Positions 1 to 9,473 of a DNA stretch of 64,000 nt are shown here, one piece after another. Made by a program: the position numbers and the translations under genes. The stretch covers positions 1,116,001 through 1,180,000 of the forward strand of contig CAVWJJ010000002.1 in NCBI GenBank assembly GCA_963755395.1, written 5' to 3'. Position 1 is the first letter of the stretch. Each line of letters opens with the position of its first letter. The notes beneath the pieces are model-generated. The model was not told the DNA's origin. It did no database searches and saw nothing but the letters and a program-made list of their open reading frames with translations. The stretch is from DAHVFK01 sp963755395. Lineage in GTDB: Bacteria > Pseudomonadota > Gammaproteobacteria > Burkholderiales > SG8-39.

Positions 1-820
1 GCGTTGACCCGGATCCACTGCGGCACCGTGCCGTCGCTGACGGTCGCGACGTCGCTCAGCCGCACCAGGCCGTTGGCGCCGCTCCTGAGGACGGTCTGGC
101 CGATCTGCGCCAGGCTCGTGCAGCCGGGTGTCGGACACCACCAGGTAGAGCTTGTAGTGGTCCTCGAGCCGGCCGACCGCGGTGACCACGTTCGCGGCGC
201 TGAGCGCGGCCGAAACGTCGACTGAGCGCGAGTCCGTAGGCCGCAGCCGCGCCGGGTCGACCGTGACCTGGTATTCCTCGCGCGCGCCGCCGACCACCTG
301 GATGCGCGCCACGCCGTTGACGCTCGACAGCAGCGGACGCAGCTGGTAGCGCGCGAGGTCGTACAGCGCGGCGAGCGACTGACTGTCCGAGGTCAGGCTG
401 TAGGCGAGGATCGGGAACACCGTCGGGTCCATGCGCTTGGTGCGCAGCTGCGTGCCGGGCGGCAGGCCGGGCAGGATCTGGCTGATCGCGCCGTTGACCT
501 GCGAGGTCGCGGCCGCCATGTCGGTGCCCCAGTCGAAGTTGATCGAGACGTCGGCCCTGCCGCGGCTGGTGGTCGAGCGCACGTCGCGCACGCCGGGCAC
601 GCGCCGCACCGCCTCCTCGACCGGTACGCGTGACCTGCAGCGCCATCTGGTCGGCGGGCCGGTCGCCGGCGTCGAGCGAGACCAGCACGCGCGGGAAGTC
701 GACCTTGGGAAACAGCGTGACCGGGAGCCTGAAGGCCGCAAACGCGCCCGCGAGGGCGAGCATGGCGAGCAAGAACAGGATCGAGCGGCGATGGGCTTGC
801 ACCCACCGGATGAAATTCAT
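1..820 (-). CDS. RND efflux pump inner-membrane subunit, N-terminal part (frameshifted, runs off window)
   Basis: This is the N-terminal part of an RND-superfamily proton/drug antiporter, the inner-membrane engine of a tripartite efflux pump. The start (ATG at 820) is followed by a hydrophobic first helix (RRSILFLLAMLALAGAF) and the conserved LPVTLFPKVDFPRV stretch. The frame then breaks near 621-626, where one extra base follows QVTR; the next frame resumes with PVEEAVRRVPGVRDVRSTTS, which is classic RND porter-domain sequence. A second +1 break lies near 117-120, after VVSDTRLH; the other frame resumes SLAQIGQTVLRSGANGLV. Only about 270 of an expected 1000 or more residues are inside the window. 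Its start overlaps the stop of the adaptor gene, so it is the third gene of an OMF-adaptor-pump operon. The two single-base breaks look like sequence errors. The substrate cannot be told from this fragment. Confidence 0.85.
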
Positions 821-1833
821 CGCGCCGCCTCGCGCACCGCCATGCCGTCGGACAGCTCGTAGTTGCCCTGCACCACCACCTCGAGCGCAGGGTCGAGCGC
901 GGCGCCGCTGATCCCGAGCAGCCTGTCGCCGTCGCTTTCGACCCGCACCGCAACGCGCCTGGCGACGCCGTGTTCGACCTGGAACAGATAGTCGCCGCTG
1001 CCGTCGCGCAGCACGGCGGAGCGCGGCACCGCCCAGCCGGTCCGACTCGCGAGCGTGATTTCGCCTTTCACTCGCGTGCCGGGAAGCAGATTGCCGGAGT
1101 CGATCCTGACCGCCACGTTCACCAGCTGCGTTTGCGGGTCGACCATGCCGTGCACCGTCGCCACCTTCGCTTCGACGCTGCGCGCGGCGTCGAACACGGG
1201 GGTCAGATGGACCGGCATGCCGGCGCGCACGCGGTAGCTGTCGGAGGGCTCGATGCCGAGCAGCACGCGCAGCCCCGACAGGCGCGCCAGCTTCAGCACC
1301 GACGTGCCCGCGGCGATGCGGTCGCCCGGCGCGGCGCCGATGCTGACCACCACGCCGTCGAAAGGCGCCTTCACCGGCTCGCTGGCGGTGCCGGTGCCGA
1401 GCCTGCGCTGGGCCGCGAGCGCCGCCTCGGCATCCGCCAGGGCCTTGCGCGCGGCGGCGAGCTGCGATCCGGTGGCGAGCTTCTGCGCCAGCAGCTGCTC
1501 GGTGCGTGCGAGCTCCGAGCGCGCGTAGGCGAGGGAGTTCTCGGCCTGGCGGTAGCCGAGCGCCGCGCCGGCGGCGGTACGGAACTCGAGCAGGGTGGCG
1601 CCTTTCTTGACCACCTGCCCGGGGCTTGCCTCGAGCGCCGTGATTTGTCCCGGCCGCGGCAGGTTGACGTTGATCGTGGCGCCGACGTCGGGCGCGAGCG
1701 TGCCGTAGCCGACCAGGGTTTCCGCGATCGCGTGCCGGCGCAGCGGCTCGGTGCGCACCAGCACGCTGGGCGCGTCCGCGGCAGCCGCGAGGCCCGGCGC
1801 GAGCAAAGCGAGAACGACGAGGAGGCGTTTCAC
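817..1833 (-). CDS. RND efflux periplasmic adaptor (membrane fusion protein)
   Basis: This 338-residue protein links the inner-membrane RND pump to the outer-membrane channel. Residues 1-18 form a cleavable signal peptide ending AAAADA. A barrel-sandwich (lipoyl) half around 55-90 (GQITALEASPGQVVKKGATL) leads into a helical hairpin around 95-145 rich in Ala, Glu and Leu. The second lipoyl half follows (VKAPFDGVVVSIGAAPGDRI), then beta-barrel and membrane-proximal domains (LPGTRVKGEI...WAVPRSAVL). Length and domain order fit the HlyD/AcrA-type adaptor family. It overlaps the upstream outer-membrane factor by four bases (ATGA) and the downstream pump start, which shows translational coupling. 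The substrate is unknown. Confidence 0.92.
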   Translation of the reverse strand: MKRLLVVLALLAPGLAAAADAPSVLVRTEPLRRHAIAETLVGYGTLAPDVGATINVNLPRPGQITALEASPGQVVKKGATLLEFRTAAGAALGYRQAENSLAYARSELARTEQLLAQKLATGSQLAAARKALADAEAALAAQRRLGTGTASEPVKAPFDGVVVSIGAAPGDRIAAGTSVLKLARLSGLRVLLGIEPSDSYRVRAGMPVHLTPVFDAARSVEAKVATVHGMVDPQTQLVNVAVRIDSGNLLPGTRVKGEITLASRTGWAVPRSAVLRDGSGDYLFQVEHGVARRVAVRVESDGDRLLGISGAALDPALEVVVQGNYELSDGMAVREAAR

Positions 1834-3170
1834 TGGGGGATGCTCCCGGCGAGAGTGAGGATGGCGATGCGCTGCTCGAGCATGCGCTGCTCGAGCGTGA
1901 CCGACTCGATGCGCTTGGCGAGCCGGCTCGACTCGATGTTCGCGTAGGCCAGCTCGCTCATGTTGCCGGCCTTCAATGCTGCCGCGGCGGAAGCAGATGC
2001 CTTCTCGAGCGTGGCAAGCGCCGACTTCACGCCCGCCAGCTGCTCGCCGAGCAGGGCCTGGTCGCCGAGCAAGGCGGTGACCTGGGCGGCGGCGTCGTTC
2101 AGGCGCAGCCGGTACTCGTCGCGCAGCTGCCGGCGCGTGGCGCGCTCGATCGCGACGTTGCCGCGGTTGCCGTCGAAAATCGGCAAGGTCAGGACAATGC
2201 CGAGGCCCCGGGTGTACAGGTTGCTGGTGTCGCGCGCGCGCGTCAGGCCGACGCTGAGCGCCGGGAACTGCGCCAGCACCGCGGCGCGAAAGCGCTCCTC
2301 CTGGCTCTCGTAGCCTGCCTGCAATGCCAGCAGGTCGGGGCGGCGCTGCCCGAGCCCGGTCAGCGAGGCTTCTACCTGCGCCGGGTCGAGCGGCGGCAGC
2401 TCGGCGCCGCCGACCAGCCTCAGGTTCGCGTCCGGCGCCAGGCCGAGCAGCCGGTTGAGCTCGACGCGGTTGCGCCGCGCCTGGCGCTCGAGCTCGTTGA
2501 TCTGGCGCCCGGCGTCCTGCAGCGCGGCGAGCTCGGCGGCGGCCGCGTCGAGCGTCGCGTTGTCCTGCGCCAGCGCGGCCTGGACATAGCGGTAGCGTCT
2601 TGCGGACAGATTCCGGTTTTCATGCAGGACGTCGAGCATGCGCTGCTGCTCCAGGTTGCGCACGAACAGCAGCCGCGCCCGGCCGACGACTTGCCATTCC
2701 TGCCACAGCAGCTCGAGGTTCACCTCGCGCGCCGACGCGCTCGCCGCCGCCGAGCGCGCCGAGCGGGTCAGCAGCGCGTTGACGTCGTACGACAGGCCGG
2801 CGCTGAACGCGCTGCTATTGCCGGGCCCGCCGTTGCTCGGCACGTCGCGCGTGAGCGCGAGCTGCGGGTCGGGCAGCAACCCGGCGGCGAAGGCCTGCGC
2901 GCGCGCCACGCCGAGCCGGTCGCGCGCGAGCTTGAGCTGCGGGTTGTTGGCCACCGCCAGCATCGCCACCTCGTCGATGTCCAGACCATCGGCCGGATCG
3001 AAGCGGTGCGTTCGCAGATCGGGCAGCGGCATGCGCGCCGCATCCACCTCGATGCGCGCGACGTCGTGCGCCATGCGTGGCGCAGTGTCGAGCGGCTCCG
3101 GCTGGTAGCTCGCGCAGCCGGCGCAAATGGAGCACAAGGCGGCGAGGACGATGTGAGAGGGGGCTTTCAA
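1830..3170 (-). CDS. TolC-family outer-membrane efflux lipoprotein
   Basis: This 446-residue outer-membrane channel of the tripartite pump is the first gene of the operon. The N-terminus is a lipoprotein signal with a Cys-containing box near residue 19 (CSICAGC), so the mature protein is probably lipid-anchored. The rest is long amphipathic helices broken by two OEP repeats: VAMLAVANNPQLKLARDRLG opens the first, and RRPDLLALQAGYESQEERF opens the second. The order channel, adaptor, pump on the minus strand, with overlapping ends, makes its role clear. The 103-base gap to the divergent MFS gene holds the likely promoter and a perfect 10-bp palindrome. Confidence 0.92.
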   Translation of the reverse strand: MKAPSHIVLAALCSICAGCASYQPEPLDTAPRMAHDVARIEVDAARMPLPDLRTHRFDPADGLDIDEVAMLAVANNPQLKLARDRLGVARAQAFAAGLLPDPQLALTRDVPSNGGPGNSSAFSAGLSYDVNALLTRSARSAAASASAREVNLELLWQEWQVVGRARLLFVRNLEQQRMLDVLHENRNLSARRYRYVQAALAQDNATLDAAAAELAALQDAGRQINELERQARRNRVELNRLLGLAPDANLRLVGGAELPPLDPAQVEASLTGLGQRRPDLLALQAGYESQEERFRAAVLAQFPALSVGLTRARDTSNLYTRGLGIVLTLPIFDGNRGNVAIERATRRQLRDEYRLRLNDAAAQVTALLGDQALLGEQLAGVKSALATLEKASASAAAALKAGNMSELAYANIESSRLAKRIESVTLEQRMLEQRIAILTLAGSIPQ

Positions 3171-3224
3171 CCGGATTCCGATCGTGAACAGCGGGCCGAT
3201 TCTGCTGCGCGGAACATTAAGACT

Positions 3225-3234
3225 GACTTAAGTC
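3225..3234. promoter_or_regulatory. Perfect 10-bp palindrome in divergent promoter region
   Basis: GACTTAAGTC is its own reverse complement and lies between the efflux operon (start 3170, minus) and the MFS gene (start 3274, plus). A palindrome in the only intergenic space between two divergent transporter genes is a reasonable operator candidate. No regulator gene adjoins it, so the assignment is inference only. Confidence 0.3.
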
Positions 3235-3273
3235 TCGATAAGGGCGCGCGAATCGCGGATACTTGCCGGCCTC

Positions 3274-4443
3274 ATGACCGGCCGCGCCATCGTCCTGCTC
3301 TCGCTCGCCGCGCTCGCCAGCGCGGCGGGGCTGCGCGTCACCGACCCGCTGCTGGCGCTGATCGCGACCGAATACCGGGTCAGCCCGGGCGCCGCGGCGG
3401 CGGTGATCACGGGTTTCTCGGTCGCCTATGGCCTGCTGCAGGTGGTGCACGGGCCGATCGGCGATCGCATAGGCAAGTACCGCGTGGTGACCGCCGCCAC
3501 CGCGCTTTCGGCGCTCGGCACTTTCGCTTGCGCGGCCGCGCCGTCGCTCGGCTGGCTGGTTGCGGCGCGTTTCGTATCGGGCGCGACGGTCGGCGCGCTG
3601 ATTCCGGTCTCGATGGCCTGGATCGGCGACGTGGTGCCTTACGAGCGGCGACAGCCGGTGCTGGCGCGCTTCCTGATCGGGCAGATGAGCGGCGTCGCGC
3701 TCGGCACCACCGCGGGCGGCGTGCTGGGCGAGGCCTTCGGCTGGCGCGCGGTGTTCGTGGTGCTCGGCGTGCTGTACCTCGCGATCGCCTTGCTGCTCGC
3801 GCTCGAGCTGCGCGGCAACCCGCTCACCCGGCGCACCGGCGGCGCCGCGGTCTCGGTGCCCGACGCGTTCCGCCGCATGGCCGGGCTGCTGCGCCTGCCC
3901 TGGGTGCGGGTGATGCTGGGCACGGTGTTCGCCGAGGCGCTGCTGTTCTACGGCGCGCTTGCCTTCGTCGCGCTGCACCTGCACGAGCACCTGGGCCTGA
4001 GCCTGGCTGCGAGCGGCGCGCTGGTGACCGCGTTCGCCGCGGGCGGGCTGCTTTACGCCGCGCTCGCCGGGCGCGTCGTGCCGCGCCTGGGCGAGACCGG
4101 CCTGGTGCTGGCGGGAGGGGGGCTGCTCGGCCTCGCCTGGCTCGGCATGATCGCCGCGCCGAGCGCGGCCTGGGCCGTGCCCTGCCTGACGGCCGCGGGA
4201 ACGGGCCTCTACATGCTGCACAACACGCTGCAGGTGCACGCGACCCAGATGGCGCCCGAGGCGCGCGGCGCGGCGGTGTCGCTGTTCGCGCTGTCGCTGT
4301 TCACCGGCCAGTCGGCTGGGGTCTGGATCTCGGCCCGCATTGTCGACCACTACGGCACCCGGCCGGTGTTCGCCGTCGCCGCGCTCGGCCTGCCGCTGCT
4401 CGCGCTCGAATTCCGCCGCCGCCTCGCGGCGCGCGCCGCATAA
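3274..4443 (+). CDS. MFS transporter
   Basis: This 389-residue major facilitator superfamily permease is predicted to have 12 membrane helices. The loop between helices 2 and 3 carries the family motif in the form GPIGDRIGKYRVV, and helix 5 has the glycine-rich GQMSGVALGTTAGGVLGEAFGWR. The stop codon overlaps the start of the acyl-CoA dehydrogenase (TAATG), so the two are cotranscribed with the following SDR. Uptake or export of a carboxylic acid processed by those enzymes is an inference from context. Confidence 0.88.
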   Translation: MTGRAIVLLSLAALASAAGLRVTDPLLALIATEYRVSPGAAAAVITGFSVAYGLLQVVHGPIGDRIGKYRVVTAATALSALGTFACAAAPSLGWLVAARFVSGATVGALIPVSMAWIGDVVPYERRQPVLARFLIGQMSGVALGTTAGGVLGEAFGWRAVFVVLGVLYLAIALLLALELRGNPLTRRTGGAAVSVPDAFRRMAGLLRLPWVRVMLGTVFAEALLFYGALAFVALHLHEHLGLSLAASGALVTAFAAGGLLYAALAGRVVPRLGETGLVLAGGGLLGLAWLGMIAAPSAAWAVPCLTAAGTGLYMLHNTLQVHATQMAPEARGAAVSLFALSLFTGQSAGVWISARIVDHYGTRPVFAVAALGLPLLALEFRRRLAARAA

Positions 4444-5585
4444 TGTCCCACGCCATGCGCTCGCCCTATTTCGACGACACCCACCGCCTGCTGCGCGAGA
4501 CCCTGCGCCGCTTCGTCGACAAGGACGTGGTGCCGCGCGCCGCGGCGTGGGAGGAGCAGGGCTTCGTGCCGCGCGAGGTGCTGCGCGAGATGGGCCGCTA
4601 CGGCTTCCTCGGCCTGCGCTACCCGGAGAAATACAACGGCGCGGGCATGAGCGCGCTCGCCACCGCGCTGCTGGCCGAGGAGCTGGGGCGCTCGGGCTTC
4701 GGCGGCTTCGCGGCCACCGTGCTGGTGCATACCGACATGGCCTCGCCGCACCTCGCGCGCGCCGGCTCGCCGGCGCAGCTCGAGCGCTGGATGCCCGGCA
4801 TCGTCGCCGGCGAGCTGATCACCGCGGTGGCGGTGACCGAGCCCGACGCCGGCTCGGACGTGAAGTCGATCCGCACCAGCGCGCGGCACGAAGGCGGCGC
4901 CTGGCGGCTGCGCGGCAGCAAGATGTTCATCACCAACGGCGCGCTCGCGGACCTGGTTTTCGTTGCCGCCAGGACCGATCCCGCCGCCGGCGCGAAGGGC
5001 ATCTCGATGTTCGCGCTGCAAAAGGGCGCCCCCGGTTTCTCGCTCGGGCGGCGGCTCGACAAGATGGGCTGGCGCTGCTCGGACACCGCCGAGCTGGTGT
5101 TCGACGACGCGCCGGCCGAGCTGCTCGGGGAGGAGGGGCGCGGCTTCTACGCCATCATGCGCAATTTCCAGAACGAGCGCGTCGCGCTCGCCGCGATGGC
5201 GATGGGCGAGAGCCAGCGCGCGCTCGAGCTGACGCTCGAGTACGTGAGGACCCGCAAGGCGTTCGGCGCGCCGCTGTGGGACAAGCAGGCGCTGCGCCAG
5301 CGCCTGGCGGCGCTCGCCGCGCGAATCGAGGCCGGGCGCGAGCTGGTCTATCGCGCGGCCTGGCTCGACGCCCAGGGCGTCGATTGCGTGAAGGAGGTGT
5401 CGATGGCGAAGGCCTACTGCGGCGAGCTGGTGAACGAAGTGATGTACGATTGCCTGCAGTTTCACGGCGGCGCGGGCTACATGCGCGGCAGCGACATCGA
5501 GCGCATGGCGCGCGACGCGCGCGTGCAGTCGATCGGCGGCGGAGCGACCGAGGTGATGCTGGAAGAAGTGGCGAAGCGGCTGTGA
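4443..5585 (+). CDS. Acyl-CoA dehydrogenase
   Basis: This 380-residue FAD-dependent acyl-CoA dehydrogenase introduces a 2,3 double bond into an acyl-CoA and passes electrons to ETF. The N-terminal helical domain is followed by the flavin/substrate signature AVAVTEPDAGSDVKSIRT and GSKMFITNGALADLVFVAA. The C-terminal helical domain has QFHGGAGYMRGSDIERMARDAR. The position of the MCAD-type catalytic Glu near the C-terminus reads GGGATE, so the base probably lies elsewhere, as in the LCAD/IVD type. The ATG at 4443 overlaps the MFS stop, and its TGA overlaps the GTG of the next gene. The chain-length specificity is not visible. Confidence 0.92.
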   Translation: MSHAMRSPYFDDTHRLLRETLRRFVDKDVVPRAAAWEEQGFVPREVLREMGRYGFLGLRYPEKYNGAGMSALATALLAEELGRSGFGGFAATVLVHTDMASPHLARAGSPAQLERWMPGIVAGELITAVAVTEPDAGSDVKSIRTSARHEGGAWRLRGSKMFITNGALADLVFVAARTDPAAGAKGISMFALQKGAPGFSLGRRLDKMGWRCSDTAELVFDDAPAELLGEEGRGFYAIMRNFQNERVALAAMAMGESQRALELTLEYVRTRKAFGAPLWDKQALRQRLAALAARIEAGRELVYRAAWLDAQGVDCVKEVSMAKAYCGELVNEVMYDCLQFHGGAGYMRGSDIERMARDARVQSIGGGATEVMLEEVAKRL

Positions 5586-6316
5586 CAACGGACCTTTCGA
5601 AGCGCGTGGCGCTGGTGACCGGCGCCTCGCGCGGAATCGGCAAGGCGATCGCGCTCGCGCTCGGCACGGCCGGCGCCGACGTGGCGGTCAACTACCGCGC
5701 GCGCGCGGACGACGCGCAGGCGGTGGCGGCGGCGATCCGCGCGCTCGGGCGCCGGAGCGTCGCGCTGGGCGCCGACGTGTCCGACGCGGCGCAGGTCGGG
5801 CGCATGATCGCGGCGGTCGAGTCGACGCTCGGGCCGATCGACATCCTGGTCAACAACGCCGGGATCGCCTTGCGGCGCGAGCTGGAAGAGCTGAACGAGG
5901 CCGATTTCGACCGCACGCTGGCGGTCAATCTCAAGTCGGCGTTCCTCTGCACCCAGGCGGTCTGGCGCGGCATGCGCGAGCGGCGCTGGGGCCGCATCGT
6001 CAACATCTCGTCGGGCGCCGCGCGCGGCGCGGGCATCGTCGGCGCGCACTACAACGCCTCCAAGGCCGGCATGGAAGGCCTCACCCGCGGCTACGCCGCG
6101 CGCCTGGTCAAGCACGGCGTGACCGTGAACGCGGTCGCGCCGTCGCTGATCGAGAGCGACATGACCGCGCCGCACCGCGCCGAGAGCGAAGCCAGGATCC
6201 CGGTCGGGCGCCTGGGCACCGGCGAGGAAGTGGCGGCGGTGGTGGTGATGCTCGCCGGCAACGCCTACATGACCGGCCAGACGGTGGCGGTCAACGGCGG
6301 GATGTACTACAACTAG
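5582..6316 (+). CDS. SDR-family oxidoreductase (FabG-like)
   Basis: This 244-residue classical short-chain dehydrogenase/reductase has the NAD(P)-binding TGASRGIGKA near the start, then DILVNNAGIALRRE, the catalytic YNASK (Tyr and Lys) preceded by INISSG (Ser), and a PG-like segment VAPSLIESDMT. The best start is GTG at 5582, overlapping the upstream TGA. It is most like 3-oxoacyl-ACP/CoA reductases. With the acyl-CoA dehydrogenase before it, a role in oxidising or reducing a hydroxyacyl-CoA is plausible. The gene ends tail-to-tail with the TonB receptor, with a four-base overlap. Confidence 0.9.
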   Translation: MTTDLSKRVALVTGASRGIGKAIALALGTAGADVAVNYRARADDAQAVAAAIRALGRRSVALGADVSDAAQVGRMIAAVESTLGPIDILVNNAGIALRRELEELNEADFDRTLAVNLKSAFLCTQAVWRGMRERRWGRIVNISSGAARGAGIVGAHYNASKAGMEGLTRGYAARLVKHGVTVNAVAPSLIESDMTAPHRAESEARIPVGRLGTGEEVAAVVVMLAGNAYMTGQTVAVNGGMYYN

Positions 6317-8355
6317 AAGGGGTGCCTGGCCTGCACGCCGATGGTGGAATTACGCCCCGGGGCGGGCTCGAAGTAGGCGGTATTGGACGCATTCACGATC
6401 ACCGAGCCGACGTACTGCCGGTCGGCGAGGTTGTCCACGCGCAGGAACTCGGACAGCTGCCAGCCGTTCGCATGCTGGGCGAAGCCTAGCGCCAGGTTGG
6501 CGACGGTATAGCCGTCGGCGAAGTCCGAGTTGACGTCGTTCACCGCGATGCGCGAGCGATGCTGCACCTCGAGCACCGTGTTGAAGCCGCTCGGCACGTG
6601 GCGCCAGCGCAGCTCGGCGTCGAGGCTCGCGCGCGGCACGCCGGGCAGCACGTTGCCGGCCGCGACGTTGCCGCTCGAGCTGGTGTAGCTGTTGAGGATG
6701 CTGGTGTCGAGCACGGTCCAGGCGAGCGCCGCTTCGATGCCGAACGGCAGCGACGCGCCGGCGCCGAGCTCGATCCCGCGGCGACGCGTCTTGCCGGCGT
6801 TCTTGTAGGTGGAACGCCCGCCGACGTTGCTGTTGACCACGATCTCGTCCTCGGTCTCGACGTCGTACAGCGCGGCGTTCAGGCGCAGGTTCGGGCCGAC
6901 GAGCGTCTTGATCCCGGTTTCGTAGTGCCGGCTCCTGGCCGGGTCGAGCGCGAAATTCAGCCCGGCCGCGCCGCTGGGCTGGTACGCCATCTCGGAGAAG
7001 GTCGGCGTCTCGAAGCCGCGGCCGACATTCGCGTACAGGCTGGTCGCCGGCGCGAGGCGGTAAAGGATGCCGATCGCCGGCGTGGTGGCGCTGAAGTCGC
7101 GGCTGCCGCTGTCGTCGGGGTTGCCGGGCACGATGTAGTAGTCGGCCGAGCCGAACGAGACCCGGTTCGCGCGCACGCCGGCGAGCGCGATCCATTTCTC
7201 GGCGAAGCGCCACTCGGCCTGCGCATAGAGCGCGCTGCTCGAGACGGTGTCGTCCTCGTCGCGCCGCAGCGCGCCCTCGACGCCGGCGTTGTTGTCGAAG
7301 CCCTTGCGCCGCTGGTCCATGCTCTGGTATTCGCCGCCGAGGGTGAGCGTGAGCGGCCGGCCGGCGAGCGCGCCGTCGTGCGTCAGGCGCAGGCCGCCGC
7401 CCGAGTAGCTGGTGGCGAGGTCGACCACGCCGTTGGCGCTGAAGGACAGGAACTGGTTGACGTTGCGCTGGCCCGAATAGAGGCTCGCGCTCAGGGTGTT
7501 GTCGCCGAAGCGGTGCTCGAGCGTTCCCCCGGCCTGGTTCTGGCGCACGCTCTTGCGCGTGTTGAAGGTGGTCGCCTTGGTCTCGGCCTGGCTCGGGTCC
7601 GCCGCGACCTCCGCGCGCGTGAGGCCGAGCGGATCCTGGGTGTCGGGACTGTCGAAGGCGTTCGCGACCAGCGTGAAGGTGGTGTCGCCGCCGAGGCCGA
7701 ACCTGAGCTTGGCGTTGCCCTGCTCGCGCTTCGCGGCGCTGTGGTCGCGGTAGCCGTCGGTCTGGAAATGCGCGCCGCTCAGGAGCCAGTCCATGTTGCC
7801 GCTGCGCGCGCCGGCCTCGAGCGACTCGCGCTGCATGCCGAAGGCGCCCGATTCAACCCGTCCCTCGGCCCCCTGCTCGGCCGAGCCGTCGCGCGTGAAA
7901 ATATTGATCACGCCGCCCGCGGCGTTGCCGTACATCACCGCGAACGGCCCGCGCAGGACTTCGATCCGATCGGTCGAGCCGAGCTCGACGCTCGAGAGCT
8001 GGCCCTGGCCGTCGGGCATGCTTGCCGGGATGCCGTCGACCAGCAGGCTCAGGCCGCGGATGCCGAAAGTCGAGCGCGCGCCGAAGCCGCGCGAGGAGAT
8101 CTGCAGGTCCTGGGCGTAGTTCTGCCGGTTCTGCGCCACGATCCCCGGCACCAGGCCGAGCGACTCTGACAGGTTCACCTCGGGCCGGGCGAAGTGGATC
8201 TCGTCGCCGTAGACCTGGTCGATCGAGGCGGGCACCTCGAGACTGGGGCGCGCGGTACGGGTCGCGGTCACAGTGACAGCGCCCTCGTCGGCGGCCTGCT
8301 GCGCAAGCGCAACCCAAGGCAGGGCGAGCAGGACGACGGCGAAGGTCGCGCGCAT
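6313..8355 (-). CDS. TonB-dependent outer-membrane receptor
   Basis: This 680-residue ligand-gated outer-membrane channel imports a scarce nutrient, typically a ferric siderophore, haem, cobalamin or similar, using TonB energy. A signal peptide (MRATFAVVLLALPWVALAQ) precedes a plug domain with ISSRGFGARSTFGIRGLSLL and IEVLRGPFAVMYGNAAGGVINIFTR. The remainder is a 22-strand barrel with alternating aromatic residues, ending in the canonical C-terminal Phe (ARHPF). The overall pattern resembles FecA/iron-complex receptors, but the ligand is not determined. It stands alone and is divergent from maleylacetate reductase. Confidence 0.92.
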   Translation of the reverse strand: MRATFAVVLLALPWVALAQQAADEGAVTVTATRTARPSLEVPASIDQVYGDEIHFARPEVNLSESLGLVPGIVAQNRQNYAQDLQISSRGFGARSTFGIRGLSLLVDGIPASMPDGQGQLSSVELGSTDRIEVLRGPFAVMYGNAAGGVINIFTRDGSAEQGAEGRVESGAFGMQRESLEAGARSGNMDWLLSGAHFQTDGYRDHSAAKREQGNAKLRFGLGGDTTFTLVANAFDSPDTQDPLGLTRAEVAADPSQAETKATTFNTRKSVRQNQAGGTLEHRFGDNTLSASLYSGQRNVNQFLSFSANGVVDLATSYSGGGLRLTHDGALAGRPLTLTLGGEYQSMDQRRKGFDNNAGVEGALRRDEDDTVSSSALYAQAEWRFAEKWIALAGVRANRVSFGSADYYIVPGNPDDSGSRDFSATTPAIGILYRLAPATSLYANVGRGFETPTFSEMAYQPSGAAGLNFALDPARSRHYETGIKTLVGPNLRLNAALYDVETEDEIVVNSNVGGRSTYKNAGKTRRRGIELGAGASLPFGIEAALAWTVLDTSILNSYTSSSGNVAAGNVLPGVPRASLDAELRWRHVPSGFNTVLEVQHRSRIAVNDVNSDFADGYTVANLALGFAQHANGWQLSEFLRVDNLADRQYVGSVIVNASNTAYFEPAPGRNSTIGVQARHPF

Positions 8356-8393
8356 GGTCGCGGCATGCTACCTCGATTTTGCGCGCCGGGAGC

Positions 8394-9473
8394 ATGGCAA
8401 GATACGGCATAGTGAATCCTTTCGTATATACGGGCCTTCCCGCGCGGGTGGTCTTCGGCGCCGGCACGCTGGCGCGGCTGGCTGAGGAGCTCGACCGGCT
8501 CGGCGCCAAGCGCGCGCTGCTGCTGTCGTCCCCCGGGCAGGCGCAAAGCGCGCGGCGCCTCGCCGAGCGCCTCGGGGCGGGCGCCGCCGGGGTGTACGAC
8601 AAGGCGGTGATGCACGTGCCGCAGGCGGTGGCCGACGACGCGCGGCGCGTCGCGCGCGAGCTCGGCGCGGACTGCTGCGTGGCGCTCGGCGGCGGCTCGA
8701 CCACCGGCCTCGCCAAGGCGATCGCGCTCACCTCGGGCCTGCCGATCGTCGCCGTGCCGACCACCTATTCGGGTTCGGAAATGACGACCGTTTACGGCCT
8801 GACCGAGGGCGGGATGAAGAGGACCGGGCGCGACGCGCGCGTGCTGCCGAGGACGGTGATCTACGATCCGGCGCTCACGCTCGGCCTGCCGCCGGCCACT
8901 TCGGCCGCGAGCGGGATGAACGCGATCGCGCACTGCGTCGAGGCGCTCTACGCGCCGGATGCCAACCCGATCACCTCGCTGATGGCGGAAGAGGGGATCC
9001 GCGCGCTGGCCGCGGCCTTGCCGATAGTTGCAAGAGAAACTTCAAATTTGGAAGCGCGAAGCGATGCACTTTACGGCGCCTGGCTCGCGGGGGTCGCGCT
9101 CGGCTCGACCGGCGTGGCGCTGCACCACAAGCTGTGCCACACGCTGGGCGGCAGCTTCAACCTGCCGCACGCCGAGACCCACTCGATCGTGCTGCCGCAC
9201 GCCGCGCGCTACAACCGGGACGCCGCGCCCGAGGCGATGGCGCGCGTGGCGCGCGCGCTGGGCACGCGCGACGCGCCGTCCGGTCTGTACGATCTCGAAC
9301 TAAGACTCAATCTGAAAATGAAACTCTCGGACATCGGCATGCGCGAAGCAGATCTCGAGCGCGCGGCGAAGATCGCGCTCGAGAGTCCCTACCCGAACCC
9401 GCGTCCGGTGGAATACGCGGGCGTGCTCGCGCTGCTGCGCGCGGCCTACGATGGGCGCCGGCCTGAGGCCTGA
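8394..9473 (+). CDS. Maleylacetate reductase
   Basis: This protein of about 359 residues belongs to the iron-containing alcohol dehydrogenase superfamily and is most like maleylacetate reductase (EC 1.3.1.32), which reduces maleylacetate to 3-oxoadipate in hydroxyquinol, chlorocatechol and resorcinol pathways. Visible motifs are GLPARVVFGAGTLARL near the start, GGGSTTGLAKAIAL (nucleotide loop), VPTTYSGSEMT, NAIAHCVEALYA and HHKLCHTLGGSFNLPHAETH. The start is uncertain: ATG at 8394 or GTG at 8412 would both preserve the conserved N-terminus, and neither has a strong Shine-Dalgarno sequence. No hydroxyquinol dioxygenase adjoins it. The next gene, a permease, overlaps its end by 23 bases. Confidence 0.88.
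   Translation: MARYGIVNPFVYTGLPARVVFGAGTLARLAEELDRLGAKRALLLSSPGQAQSARRLAERLGAGAAGVYDKAVMHVPQAVADDARRVARELGADCCVALGGGSTTGLAKAIALTSGLPIVAVPTTYSGSEMTTVYGLTEGGMKRTGRDARVLPRTVIYDPALTLGLPPATSAASGMNAIAHCVEALYAPDANPITSLMAEEGIRALAAALPIVARETSNLEARSDALYGAWLAGVALGSTGVALHHKLCHTLGGSFNLPHAETHSIVLPHAARYNRDAAPEAMARVARALGTRDAPSGLYDLELRLNLKMKLSDIGMREADLERAAKIALESPYPNPRPVEYAGVLALLRAAYDGRRPEA

Noticed and set aside
2622..4440. Long antisense and alternative-frame open frames across the window (for example upstream of 4443 and opposite the TonB receptor at 6559-8169)
   Set aside because: They are Arg/Ala/Gly/His-rich translations of GC-rich genes in other frames, lack ribosome sites, and lie over genes with clear family motifs.
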